From the NCBI RefSeq assembly GCF_015291745.1, contig NZ_CP030059.1, positions 4,367,501 to 4,431,500 on the forward strand: a stretch of DNA of 64,000 nt, read 5' to 3'. A program made the translations under genes and the position numbers. Positions 35,023 through 43,650 of this stretch are shown here, piece by piece (the first letter of the stretch is position 1; every line of letters begins with the position of its first letter). The DNA is from Bradyrhizobium sp. CCBAU 53351 (lineage in GTDB: Bacteria; Pseudomonadota; Alphaproteobacteria; Rhizobiales; Xanthobacteraceae). Under the pieces are notes generated by a model. It was not told the origin of the DNA and made no database searches. It was given only the letters and a program-made list of their open reading frames with translations.

Positions 35023-36075
35023 TCACGCCGCCGGCCGCGTGATGCTCTCGCGGCTGATCTCGCCGAAGCGGGCGAGCGTGCGCTCGATCGCCTCCGCGGC
35101 AATGTCGCGGACGATGAAGACGAGGCGCGAGCTGCGGTCGTCCGACGGCCAATTGCCCAGCCCGATCGGCGGGTGCAGCACGTGCTGCACGGCATGGACC
35201 ACCACCGGCCCCTGCGGCCGGTCGGCGACGTTGACCAGCGCCTTGAAGCGCAAGAGGTCATCACCCTTCAGCGCAGCGACGTAATCGAGCCAGCGCGAGA
35301 ACGCGGCCCAGCGGATCGGCTCGTTCACGACGAAGCTGAAGGAGGAGATACGCGAGTCGTGCGCATGATGGTCGTGATGGTGGGAGGCATGTGCGTGTGC
35401 CGTTGTTGCGGCTGCGAACCAGCTTGCGACCTGATCCGACCGCGCCTCAGGCGCGAACAGCCCCGCTCCAAACAGAGTGTTCGGTGCGATCGATCCGTGA
35501 TTCACAGGCATAACCGACACGGTCGGATTGATCGTGCGAATGCGCTGTTCCACACCCGCAAGGGAATCGGCTTCGGCGAGGTCGGCCTTGGTCAACAGGA
35601 TACGGTCCGCGACCGCGATCTGCTTGACCGCCTCGGCATGATGATCGAGCGAGCGGAGCGCGTTGACGGCATCGACGGTGACCACGACACCGTCGATCCG
35701 GTAGCGGGCAACAACGCCGGGTGCGGTCATCAGCGTGTGCAGCACCGGCACGGGGTCGGCGAGGCCCGTCGTTTCGATCAGGACGCGCCGAATCGGCGGC
35801 AGCGTCCCGGCGGCTTCGCGCGACGACAGGTCTTCGAGGAGAGCGACGAGGTCTTCGCGGACCGAGCAGCAGACGCAGCCATTGTCGAGCAGGGCGAATC
35901 GCTCCTCGCTCGTCTCCACCAGGAGATGATCGAGCCCGACCTCGCCGAACTCGTTGATGACGGCGACCGTCCCGTCCATGCCGGGCTGGCGCAGCAGATG
36001 GTTGAGGACCGTGGTCTTGCCGCTGCCGAGGAAGCCGGTCAGCACGGTCACGGGAATGAGCGGCGCGCGGGTCAT
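35023..36075 (-). CDS. COG0523 (CobW/YjiA/ZNG1-type) metal-handling GTPase
   Basis: A 350-residue G3E GTPase. Walker A GFLGSGKTT (14-22), the hallmark CxCC motif in NGCVCCS (about 65-71), Walker B ETTGLADP, and TKAD for guanine recognition. A His-rich stretch in the linker (AHAHASHHHDHHAHD, about 225-240) probably holds Zn, Ni or Co. COG0523 proteins deliver metal to particular enzymes or act in metal shortage. Its ATG overlaps the stop of the amidohydrolase gene by 4 bases, so that predicted metalloenzyme is the likely client. No Zur-type box was noticed. Confidence 0.93.
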   Translation of the reverse strand: MTRAPLIPVTVLTGFLGSGKTTVLNHLLRQPGMDGTVAVINEFGEVGLDHLLVETSEERFALLDNGCVCCSVREDLVALLEDLSSREAAGTLPPIRRVLIETTGLADPVPVLHTLMTAPGVVARYRIDGVVVTVDAVNALRSLDHHAEAVKQIAVADRILLTKADLAEADSLAGVEQRIRTINPTVSVMPVNHGSIAPNTLFGAGLFAPEARSDQVASWFAAATTAHAHASHHHDHHAHDSRISSFSFVVNEPIRWAAFSRWLDYVAALKGDDLLRFKALVNVADRPQGPVVVHAVQHVLHPPIGLGNWPSDDRSSRLVFIVRDIAAEAIERTLARFGEISRESITRPAA

Positions 36076-37745
36076 AGGCCTCGCTCGTAGACCTTGCGAC
36101 CCTCGAAGAAGGTCATCTCCACATTGGTCTCCGCGATCTGGTCGGCAGGAATGTCGAACAGCGCCTGATCCAGCACGATCAGGTCGGCGGACTTGCCGAC
36201 CTCGATCGATCCCGTGATCTTGCCGAGGCCCGCGGCGCGCGCGGCATTGATGGTGTAGATCTCAATGACGGTTTCGAGGTCGAGCGCCTGTTCCGGCCAC
36301 AACGAGGCGCCGGGAAAGTCGCCGGCGGGATTGCGCCGCGTCACCATGCCCTCGATACCATGCCAGGGATCGGGATTCGGGATCACCGGCCAGTCGGAGC
36401 CGCCGGCCATCAACGCGCCGACGATCTTGAGATCGCGGTTGGGCCAGAAGCGCTGCGCCCGCTCCGCGCCCATCGCGGCCTTGTGCGCCTCGAGGAACAC
36501 GGTCGGAAACCAGATGATCGGGGAGAGATCGGCGGCGACGCCGAGATCGGCGAAGCGCGGGATGTCGTCGGGCGTGATGTAGCTCGCATGCGCGATGTGA
36601 TGGATCAGCGCGGTCGGTCCGTTGAACGCGCGCACCACATCGATGGCATCGAGCGCCTGCGTGACCGCCGCATCGCCCGCGCAATGGATCTTGGCCGCGA
36701 GCCCGAGCGTCTCGCATTTGCCGAGCCAGCGGATCAGCTCCGGCACCGTCAGCATGGTGGTGCCGCGGAAGCAGCAGCCGCGCACGGGATCGGCGACATA
36801 GGGCTCGTGAAACGCGGCCGTCTTGGCGCCGGGCACGCCGTCCAGGAACATCTTTGCGTAGTCGGGCTTCACATGGGCGGAGCGGTACTGGTCGCGCAGC
36901 GCGAACAGTTCCTCGCCTGCCGTTCCGAACATGAAGCCGGGCTCGATGATCGGCATGGCGCAGACGGCCCAGGCCGACAGTTCGCCGCGATCGTCGAGGC
37001 CCTTCAGCGCGGCCAGGATCGGCTGCATGCTGGCGGCATCGACGAAGCCGGTGACGCCGAAGGAATTCAGCACGCCGATCGACCGCGCAACCGCGGCGCG
37101 GTCCATCTCCGGCGTGTAGTGCCCGGCCTTGGCGAGCGCGCGCTCGATGATGCCGGAGGCGGCTTCCACCATCAGCCCGGTCAAGCCGCCGCTCGCGAGG
37201 TCCCGGCCGATCTCGCCGTCGACGGGATTTTGCGTCTCCGCACCGACGCCGGCGATCCGCAAGGCCTCGGCGCTGGCCCAGCGATTGTGATAGCTGTCGT
37301 CGCGCAGCAGCACGGGATGCCCGAGGCTCGCAGCATTGAGCTCGGCCGCGGCGGCATCGGTGTTGAGCCTGGACAGGAGGTCGTTGCCGAACTGGCCGCC
37401 GACGATCCAGCTTCCGGGAGCGGTCTTCGCGGCCGCCTCCTTCACGGCGGCGGCGATCTCGCTGATCGAATGGCTCGACGGGAAGCGCAGCTCGTAGAGA
37501 TCGGCCTGCCCGCCCATCATGATGTGATTGTGGATGTCGATGATGCCCGGCATGGCGGTGCGACCGCCGAGATCGACCACGTTGGTGTCGCGGCCGACGC
37601 AGGATCGGACGTCGCTCTCCTCGCCGACGGCCACGAAGCGTCCGGCCTTCACCGCCGCGCAGCTCGCCCAGGGCTGTTCGCGATCGACGGTGTAGATCCT
37701 GCCGTTCCGGAACAGCGTATCGGCGCTGGTCTTGATCTCTCTCAT
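36072..37745 (-). CDS. Amidohydrolase, YtcJ-type metal-dependent hydrolase
   Basis: A 557-residue amidohydrolase-superfamily enzyme of the YtcJ/N-substituted formamide deformylase (NfdA) group. The metal-site motif HNH is in PGIIDIHNHIMMG; later ligands are expected in LAAKIHCAGDAAV and LIHHIAHAS; Asp in AGGSDWPVIPN. The C-terminal KSADLIVLDQ closes the composite beta domain typical of the family. It cleaves an amide, possibly a formamide; substrate unknown. It overlaps the COG0523 GTPase gene (ATGA), which may load its metal. First gene of that sub-operon, 87 bases after the SDR gene. Confidence 0.92.
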   Translation of the reverse strand: MREIKTSADTLFRNGRIYTVDREQPWASCAAVKAGRFVAVGEESDVRSCVGRDTNVVDLGGRTAMPGIIDIHNHIMMGGQADLYELRFPSSHSISEIAAAVKEAAAKTAPGSWIVGGQFGNDLLSRLNTDAAAAELNAASLGHPVLLRDDSYHNRWASAEALRIAGVGAETQNPVDGEIGRDLASGGLTGLMVEAASGIIERALAKAGHYTPEMDRAAVARSIGVLNSFGVTGFVDAASMQPILAALKGLDDRGELSAWAVCAMPIIEPGFMFGTAGEELFALRDQYRSAHVKPDYAKMFLDGVPGAKTAAFHEPYVADPVRGCCFRGTTMLTVPELIRWLGKCETLGLAAKIHCAGDAAVTQALDAIDVVRAFNGPTALIHHIAHASYITPDDIPRFADLGVAADLSPIIWFPTVFLEAHKAAMGAERAQRFWPNRDLKIVGALMAGGSDWPVIPNPDPWHGIEGMVTRRNPAGDFPGASLWPEQALDLETVIEIYTINAARAAGLGKITGSIEVGKSADLIVLDQALFDIPADQIAETNVEMTFFEGRKVYERGL

Positions 37746-37832
37746 TCCCCGATCCCGATTGCGAGGGGAGCTTGTTCCGCGCGCAGATTGGTCACAATCA
37801 GCCGTTCGGTTGATGAGCCGGCACCATGCCCG

Positions 37833-38621
37833 TCAACCCCATTGCCGTTCGACGGCAAAGCCGGTTTCAGGAAGAGTCGTTCCACCATCGACCACGATGG
37901 TCTGGCCGGTGACATAGCTTGCCTGCTCGGAGGCGAGATAGAGCATGGCGTAGGCGACGTCGTCGGCGGTGCCGATCCGACCCATCGGAATGTGGCGCGC
38001 GATCCGTGCCAGGTTCTCCGCCGTGCTCAGCGTTCCCCGACCCGGCTTGGCGATGAAGCCGGGCTCGACGGCGTTGGCCGTAATCCCGTCGCGCGCGAGC
38101 TCGAAGGCGGCGCCGCGGATGAAGGCGTTGACGCCGGCTTTCGCCGCCGAATAGTGCGCGCCGCCGCCCATCGCCAGCCGCGACGAGATCGACGAGGTCG
38201 CCAGGATGCGGCCATAGCGGCGGGCGCGCATATGCGGCACCGCCGCCTGGATCAGCCAGATCGCCGCGGCGAGATTGATCGACAAGGCTTCGTCGAGCTT
38301 GTCCTCGTCGAGGTCGTCGAGCGGCGCCCAGGGGCAGCCGCCGGCGTTGTGGACGAGGATATCGAGCCGGCCGAGCCGTTCCGCGACACCGTTGACGAGC
38401 TCGGTCAAGGCGGGTCGATCGAGCGCTTCGAAGCGCGTCGTGCTCACGGCGAGACCGCGCCGGCTCAAGCCGGCGGCGAGTTCGTCGGCCACATCCTGCG
38501 AGCGATTGGCGATCACGACCCGGGCGCCCGCCTCCGCGAGGCGCGTGACGATCGCAGCACCAATGCCCCGGCCGCCGCCGGTGACCAGCGCGACGCGTTC
38601 GGTCAAGTCGAACGGTGCCAT
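37833..38621 (-). CDS. SDR family oxidoreductase
   Basis: A 262-residue classical short-chain dehydrogenase. NAD(P) site VTGGGRGIGAAIV (about 14-26), NAG motif LVHNAGG, catalytic Ser in ATSSISSRL and Tyr-Lys in HYSAAKAGV. Start 38621 gives the standard N-terminus (MAPFDLTERVALVTGGG) and lies 2 bases after the stop of the aminotransferase gene, so the pair is coupled. It would act on a carbonyl or alcohol in the same catabolic route. Confidence 0.92.
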   Translation of the reverse strand: MAPFDLTERVALVTGGGRGIGAAIVTRLAEAGARVVIANRSQDVADELAAGLSRRGLAVSTTRFEALDRPALTELVNGVAERLGRLDILVHNAGGCPWAPLDDLDEDKLDEALSINLAAAIWLIQAAVPHMRARRYGRILATSSISSRLAMGGGAHYSAAKAGVNAFIRGAAFELARDGITANAVEPGFIAKPGRGTLSTAENLARIARHIPMGRIGTADDVAYAMLYLASEQASYVTGQTIVVDGGTTLPETGFAVERQWG

Positions 38622-38623
38622 GA

Positions 38624-40012
38624 TCAGATCACTCCCGCATCGTTCGCCAGATGAACAAAGCGCTCGAACACCTCGCCATGCCGATCGACATCGGCCGACG
38701 ATGTCGCCGGACATGTCAGCAACATGCCGTGGAACGGTGTGATCAGGATGCCCTCGTTCATGTAAAAGGCATGCATCAACGTCTCGAGCTCGGGCTGTCG
38801 TCCGGCGATCACGTCGGCGCCGTTGCGCGGGGCGTCCGGCATGAACATGATCTCGATGCGGGCGCCGATCTGGGTCACGTGCCAGGGCAGATCGTTTCGC
38901 GCGATGATCTCGCGGCCGCGCGCGGCCAGCCGCTCGGCATGCGCGATCATGCCGGCATAGGCCGGCGCCGTCAGCACCTCTTCCAGCACCGCGCGCATGG
39001 CGGCAACCGCCAATGCGCCGCCCGCCAGCGTGCCGCCGAAGCCGAGATGCGCCGACTGCCGATGCCGCGGATTGACGGGGGGAACGATCCGCCAGAGCCG
39101 TTCGGCGATGGCCTGGTCGAGACCAAAGATGCCGGCAGGGATGCCGCCGGCGATCGCCTTGCCGGCGACGAAGATGTCGGGCTCGAGGCCGTGGAGCGCG
39201 GTGTAGCCGCCGGGTCCGCAGGACAACGTATGCGTCTCGTCGATGATCAGCACGGAGCCGGCTACGCGCGTCGCGTCCCGCAAACGTCGATGAAAGCCGT
39301 CCGCTACCGGGATCATCCCGAAATTGGTCATCACGGGCTCAGTAAGAACGCATGCGACATCGCCCGCGGCGAGCGCCGCTTCCACCGCCGCGATGTCGTT
39401 GAATTCGACGATCCTGGTCACGGCATCGTAATCGACGGCGTTCGGATGGATCATGTTACGCAGGCCGATCCGTCCCTCGCGGATCTCGACATGCGCCTCG
39501 TCGACGCCACCATGGTAGCAGCCAGAGAAGACCAGCACCTTGGTCTTTCCGGTGATCATGCGCGCGATGCGGATGGCCGCGCGGTTGGCGTCGGTGGCAG
39601 ACGTCGTCAGCGTCCAGTAGCGGGGACCGAACCGGCGTGACAGCTCGGCGCCGACCCAGAGGCTGTCCTCGGTCGGCAACATCATGGTGGCGCCGCGCCC
39701 GATCTGCCGCGTCACCGCGCGCGTCACGGCTTCGGGCGCGTGGCCGCACATCGCGCCGGTGTCGCCGAGACAGAAATCGACGTAGTCACGATGATCGATA
39801 TCGCGCAGATGAGCCCCCCACGCTGCGTCGACATAGATCGGAAATCCTCCGGCCCAGCGGCGCATCCAGTGCGACGGCGCGCCGTAGAGGAAGTGGCGCC
39901 GGCCTTCCCGCCACGCCGCGGCGGAGCGCGGATGCAGGCGCAGGAAGCGCGCCTGCTCACCGTCGATCAACCGGTCGAGCGCCGTCGTGCGCAATTCTGT
40001 TGCCACCGTCAC
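38624..40012 (-). CDS. Class III aminotransferase, glutamate-1-semialdehyde aminomutase-like
   Basis: A 462-residue PLP enzyme. It has DFCLGDTGAMCGHAPEAV (substrate/cofactor loop), TTSATDANRAAIRIARMITG, CYHGGVDEAH, the Asp of LIIDETHTLSCGPGG and the PLP Lys in FVAGKAIAGGIPAG. The family includes glutamate-1-semialdehyde 2,1-aminomutase, but gene context is catabolic and the enzyme is longer, so an amine or amino-acid transaminase is more likely. Its ATG overlaps the aldehyde dehydrogenase stop by 4 bases (ATGA): amine to aldehyde to acid would be a natural pairing. Confidence 0.92.
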   Translation of the reverse strand: MTVATELRTTALDRLIDGEQARFLRLHPRSAAAWREGRRHFLYGAPSHWMRRWAGGFPIYVDAAWGAHLRDIDHRDYVDFCLGDTGAMCGHAPEAVTRAVTRQIGRGATMMLPTEDSLWVGAELSRRFGPRYWTLTTSATDANRAAIRIARMITGKTKVLVFSGCYHGGVDEAHVEIREGRIGLRNMIHPNAVDYDAVTRIVEFNDIAAVEAALAAGDVACVLTEPVMTNFGMIPVADGFHRRLRDATRVAGSVLIIDETHTLSCGPGGYTALHGLEPDIFVAGKAIAGGIPAGIFGLDQAIAERLWRIVPPVNPRHRQSAHLGFGGTLAGGALAVAAMRAVLEEVLTAPAYAGMIAHAERLAARGREIIARNDLPWHVTQIGARIEIMFMPDAPRNGADVIAGRQPELETLMHAFYMNEGILITPFHGMLLTCPATSSADVDRHGEVFERFVHLANDAGVI

Positions 40013-41493
40013 AGCGCAATCCAGGCGGTTTTCCGGTCGGTATATTCGTCGAACGCATGCAGCGACTTGTCGCGGCCGAAGCCGGACTGCTTGAAGCCGC
40101 CGAGGGGAACCGTCACATCGGTGCCACCATAGGTGTTGACGTGCACCACACCGGCATTGATCGCGCGCACCATCCGGTGCGCCGTGCGGAGCGACCCGGT
40201 CCAGACCGCGGCGGCCAGACCATACGCGCTCGCATTGGCGAGCCGCACCGCCTCCTCCTCATCCTCGAAGCGGATCACCGCGAGCACCGGCCCAAAGACC
40301 TCCTCGCGCCACAGGTTCATCCCGGGACCCACGCCGGCAAAGATCGTCGGCGCCATGTAGTAGCCGCCACCCTCCGCGTGCAGTCGCCCGCCACCGCACA
40401 GGCGCTCGGCGCCCGCCCCCTCCGCCCGCTGCACGACATCGAGATTCTTGCGCAACTGCGCTTCGCTGTTCACCGCACCGATATCGAAGCTGAGATCGAG
40501 GGGGTCACCGATCCTGAGCTTGCCGGTCACCGCAAGCAGCTCGCTCATGAACTGATCGTAGATGCCGGACTGCACCAGCAGCCGCGAGCCAGCGACGCAG
40601 ACCTGCCCGGAGTTACGGAAGATTCCATTCGCCGACACTTTTGCGGCCTGCTTGATATCAGGGACATCGGAGAACACGACGTTCGGCGATTTGCCGCCCA
40701 GCTCGAGATAGACCCGCTTCAGGTTGGAGCGCGCCGAATATTCCAGGAGCCGTCGGCCGACCGGGCCCGATCCCGTGAAGGCGAGCACGTCGACATCCAT
40801 GTGTAGCGCCAGCGCCTCGCCGGCGGTCGCACCGCGCCCGGTGACGACATTGAGCACGCCATCGGGCAATCCGGCCTCGCTCGCAAGCGCCGCCAGACGG
40901 AGCAGCGTCAGCGAGGCGGTTTCCGGCGGCTTCACCACCACGGAATTCCCGGCGGCAAGCGCGGGCGCGATCTTCCAGGCGCCGATCATCAGCGGAAAAT
41001 TCCAGGGCACGATCACGCCGACCACGCCGAGCGGCTCGCGGTGAATGAGGCCGAGCACGTCGCGACCCGTGGGCGCGATCTCGCCATAGACCTTGTCGAT
41101 CGCCTCGGCGTAATAGCGAAGGGTCGCGACCGCCGACAACGGCTCGGCCTTGAACGCCATGCCGATCTCGGTGCCGTTGTCGCGCACGCCGAGCACGGCG
41201 AGTTCCATCGCATGGCGCTCGACGAGCTCGGCGAACCGCAACAGGATCTTCTTGCGCTCCGCAGGCGCTGCGCGCGACCAGGCACCGTCGTCGTAGACGC
41301 GTCGCGCGGCCCGCACGGCAGCATCGATGTCGGCGGCGTCGCCATCGGCGATCGTCGTCAGGCGCTTGCCGTCGATGGGCGAGATCACGTCCAGCCGCCC
41401 GCTGCCTGCGCCCTCGACCGTGGCGCCTGCGATGAAGTGTTGCTGCGGGGAAACCGCCGCCGTTCGCAGCGCGTCGATGTCGGATTGCAACAT
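40009..41493 (-). CDS. Aldehyde dehydrogenase, PuuC-like
   Basis: A 494-residue NAD(P)-dependent aldehyde dehydrogenase. PWNFPLMIGAWKIAPALAAG (cofactor), FTGSGPVGRRLLEYSA, general base Glu in LELGGKSPNVVF and catalytic Cys in FRNSGQVCVAGSR. Among the families, gamma-glutamyl-gamma-aminobutyraldehyde dehydrogenase (PuuC) and betaine aldehyde dehydrogenase are nearest in feel. First gene of the long minus-strand array; its promoter faces the divergent Tm-1-like gene across a 211-base gap with a perfect 18-bp inverted repeat. Confidence 0.93.
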   Translation of the reverse strand: MLQSDIDALRTAAVSPQQHFIAGATVEGAGSGRLDVISPIDGKRLTTIADGDAADIDAAVRAARRVYDDGAWSRAAPAERKKILLRFAELVERHAMELAVLGVRDNGTEIGMAFKAEPLSAVATLRYYAEAIDKVYGEIAPTGRDVLGLIHREPLGVVGVIVPWNFPLMIGAWKIAPALAAGNSVVVKPPETASLTLLRLAALASEAGLPDGVLNVVTGRGATAGEALALHMDVDVLAFTGSGPVGRRLLEYSARSNLKRVYLELGGKSPNVVFSDVPDIKQAAKVSANGIFRNSGQVCVAGSRLLVQSGIYDQFMSELLAVTGKLRIGDPLDLSFDIGAVNSEAQLRKNLDVVQRAEGAGAERLCGGGRLHAEGGGYYMAPTIFAGVGPGMNLWREEVFGPVLAVIRFEDEEEAVRLANASAYGLAAAVWTGSLRTAHRMVRAINAGVVHVNTYGGTDVTVPLGGFKQSGFGRDKSLHAFDEYTDRKTAWIAL

Positions 41494-41704
41494 GAGAGAG
41501 CCCGGAATGAAACGGTGACTCGACGGCTGCGCAGCCGATCGCGATCATGCCCGTCATTCAGCTTCGATGCGTCGCTTCTCACAATCCACCGATAGGTGGA
41601 TGTCATGCACCGCAGCAAATCCATAACGTCGGTTGCAACAATCACCCCGCGCGCAGGCATGCGCCGTTGCGCGTCCCTTTGTCCGACACCGGCATTCCGA
41701 AGAC
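41494..41704. promoter_or_regulatory. Divergent control region of the two catabolic arms
   Basis: A gap of 211 bases between the aldehyde dehydrogenase gene and the Tm-1-like gene. It contains a 14-bp perfect palindrome CGGCTGCGCAGCCG (41524-41537) and the inverted repeat at 41584-41601. Promoter boxes cannot be set with confidence. Confidence 0.5.
41584..41601. promoter_or_regulatory. Candidate operator, 18-bp inverted repeat
   Basis: ATCCACC (41584-41590), GATA, GGTGGAT (41595-41601): a perfect 7-bp inverted repeat with 4-base spacer in the divergent promoter region. Its size suits a dimeric helix-turn-helix regulator; the LuxR-type protein encoded at 45001-45687 is the nearest candidate. 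Confidence 0.55.
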
Positions 41705-42970
41705 ATGACCAACAGAACACGCCCGCGCATCCTGCTGATCGGCACCGGCGATACGAAATCGGACGAACTGCTGTTCATGCAGCGCTGCATCGCTGACGCC
41801 GGCGGCGAGACCGTGATGATGGACATCAGTGTTCTGGGCGATCCCCCTTACAAGGCTGCGCACGACAAACATGCGGTCGCCGCGGCGGCCGACACGACGA
41901 TCGCCGCCGTGATCGCCAGCGGCGACGAGAATTCGTCGATGACGCTGATGGCGCGCGGCGCCGCCCGGCTGACGCGGCAACTTTGCGACGACGGCCGGAT
42001 CGACGCCATGATCGCGATCGGCGGCACCATGGGCACCGACCTCGCGCTCGACGTCGCGCTGGCGCTGCCGCTCGGCTTTCCCAAGTTGATCGTGTCGACG
42101 ATCGCATTCTCCCATCTGATTCCCCCGGAACGCATCGCCGCCGATCTGATGATGATCCTGTGGGCCGGCGGCCTCTACGGCCTCAACGGCACCTGCACGG
42201 CGGTGCTATCGCAGGCCTGCGGTGCGATTGTCGGCGCGGCCCGCGGCGCGATCAGGCCACGGCCCGAGCGACCGATCGTGGCGCTGACCTCGCTCGGCAA
42301 GAGCTGCCTCAGCTATATGGTCGAACTGAAGCCGCAGCTCGAGGCGCGCGGCTACGAGGTCGTGGTGTTCCACACCACCGGCATGGGCGGCCGCGCGATG
42401 GAATCGATCGCGGCGCATGGCGGATTTGCCGCGGTGCTCGACCTCAGCCTGCAGGAGGTCGCCAACCAGTTGATGGGCTCGGTGGTGAATTCCGGCTCGG
42501 ATCGCCTGATGAATGCGGGCCGTAGCGGCATTCCGCAAATCGTCGCGCCCGGCGCCATCGACATGGTGGATTTTCCGGCTTGGCTGCCGGTGCCGGCCGA
42601 GCTCTCCGATCGTCCGTTCCATGCGCACAACCGCCTGCTCGCATCCGCGACCTCCGGTGCCGACGATCGCCGCCGCATCGCGCGCGCCATCGCCGCGAAA
42701 CTTGCGGAAGCGACGGCGCCGGTTGCCTTCGTGCTCCCGGCCGGCGGCATCCAGCAATGGGACCAGGTGGGCGAGCCGCTGCATGATCCCGAGGGCCTTG
42801 GCGCCTTCGTCGCGGAAATGCGCGCCGCGATCCGTCCGCCGGTCGAGCTTCACGTGATCAAGGACCACATCAACCACCCGGGTTTCGTCGCGAAGGTGCT
42901 CGCGATCTTCGACCGCTGGGTGGCCGAGGGCGTCGTTCCCGCCGGCAAAGTTCCGGTGGAACAGACATGA
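41705..42970 (+). CDS. Tm-1-like ATP-binding protein (UPF0261)
   Basis: A 421-residue protein of the Tm-1/UPF0261 family. The N-terminal half binds ATP in the plant homologue (ILLIGTGDTKSDELLFMQRC, then AIGGTMGTDLALDVALAL). The C-terminal half has the TIM-barrel-like segment with SYMVELKPQLEARGYEVVVF, FHTTGMGGRAMES, and PGAIDMVDFP. Plant Tm-1 blocks a virus replicase; bacterial members sit in catabolic operons and have no settled function. Start 41705 gives MTNRTRPRILLIGTGDTKSD. It overlaps the HAD gene by 4 bases. Confidence 0.9.
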   Translation: MTNRTRPRILLIGTGDTKSDELLFMQRCIADAGGETVMMDISVLGDPPYKAAHDKHAVAAAADTTIAAVIASGDENSSMTLMARGAARLTRQLCDDGRIDAMIAIGGTMGTDLALDVALALPLGFPKLIVSTIAFSHLIPPERIAADLMMILWAGGLYGLNGTCTAVLSQACGAIVGAARGAIRPRPERPIVALTSLGKSCLSYMVELKPQLEARGYEVVVFHTTGMGGRAMESIAAHGGFAAVLDLSLQEVANQLMGSVVNSGSDRLMNAGRSGIPQIVAPGAIDMVDFPAWLPVPAELSDRPFHAHNRLLASATSGADDRRRIARAIAAKLAEATAPVAFVLPAGGIQQWDQVGEPLHDPEGLGAFVAEMRAAIRPPVELHVIKDHINHPGFVAKVLAIFDRWVAEGVVPAGKVPVEQT

Positions 42971-43632
42971 GCGCGCCCGCGGCAAGCGCGCTGGTGCTGG
43001 ATTTCGGCGGGGTGATCTCGAAGACCCTGTTCGAGACCCACGATGCGACCGAAGCCGCGCTCGGCCTGGCAAGGGGGACGCTGACCTGGCGCGGGCCTTT
43101 CGCCGAGGATACCGATCCGCTCTGGTCGGCGATGCAGCACGGAGAATTATCCGAGCGCGACTACTGGCTGGCGCGCAGCCGCGAGGTCGGCAGGCTCGTC
43201 GGCGAGGACTGGGACGACATGCAGACCTTCGTCCGGCGCGCGCGCGGCGCCGATCCGATGCTGGTCATCCGCCCCGAGGCCGAACGCGCCATCCGGATCG
43301 CGCGCGACGCCGGCCGCAAGCTCGCCATTCTCTCCAACGAGCTCGACCTGTTCTACGGCGCGGAGTTTCGGCGCAAGCTGCCGCTGCTTGCGCATTTCGA
43401 CGTCATCGTCGACGCCACCCATACAGAGATCCTCAAGCCCGACCCCCGCGCCTATGGCGCCGTGTGCGATGCCCTCGGGCTCGGGCCGCAGGCCTGCGTC
43501 TTCGTCGACGACCAGGAACGCAACATCAAGGGCGCGATCGCCTGCGGCCTCTCCACCGTCCGGTTCGACGTTCGAGATCCCCAAGACTCCTACCGGCAGG
43601 CCCTGCACATGCTCGGCCTTGCCTTCGATTGA
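42967..43632 (+). CDS. HAD superfamily hydrolase
   Basis: A 221-residue HAD hydrolase. Motif I is DFGGVIS near residue 12; motif II Asn is in LAILSNELDLF, motif III Lys in EILKPDPRAYGA and motif IV acidic pair in CVFVDDQERNI. Motif I has Gly-Gly where phosphatases often carry a second Asp (DxD), as in haloacid dehalogenase- and epoxide hydrolase N-domain-like members, so phosphatase activity is uncertain. ATGA overlap with the Tm-1-like gene; the aminotransferase gene follows after 18 bases. Confidence 0.9.
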   Translation: MSAPAASALVLDFGGVISKTLFETHDATEAALGLARGTLTWRGPFAEDTDPLWSAMQHGELSERDYWLARSREVGRLVGEDWDDMQTFVRRARGADPMLVIRPEAERAIRIARDAGRKLAILSNELDLFYGAEFRRKLPLLAHFDVIVDATHTEILKPDPRAYGAVCDALGLGPQACVFVDDQERNIKGAIACGLSTVRFDVRDPQDSYRQALHMLGLAFD

Positions 43633-43650
43633 CGACTAGCGGAGCCATCC

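Noticed and set aside
33715..36090. Plus-strand open frame of 791 codons opposite the binding protein and GTPase genes
   Set aside because: No domain, Arg/Asp/Gly-rich composition typical of a shadow frame; the minus-strand proteins are unmistakable.
36360..38654. Plus-strand open frame of 764 codons opposite amidohydrolase and SDR
   Set aside because: Same reasoning: composition of a shadow and well-defined genes on the other strand.
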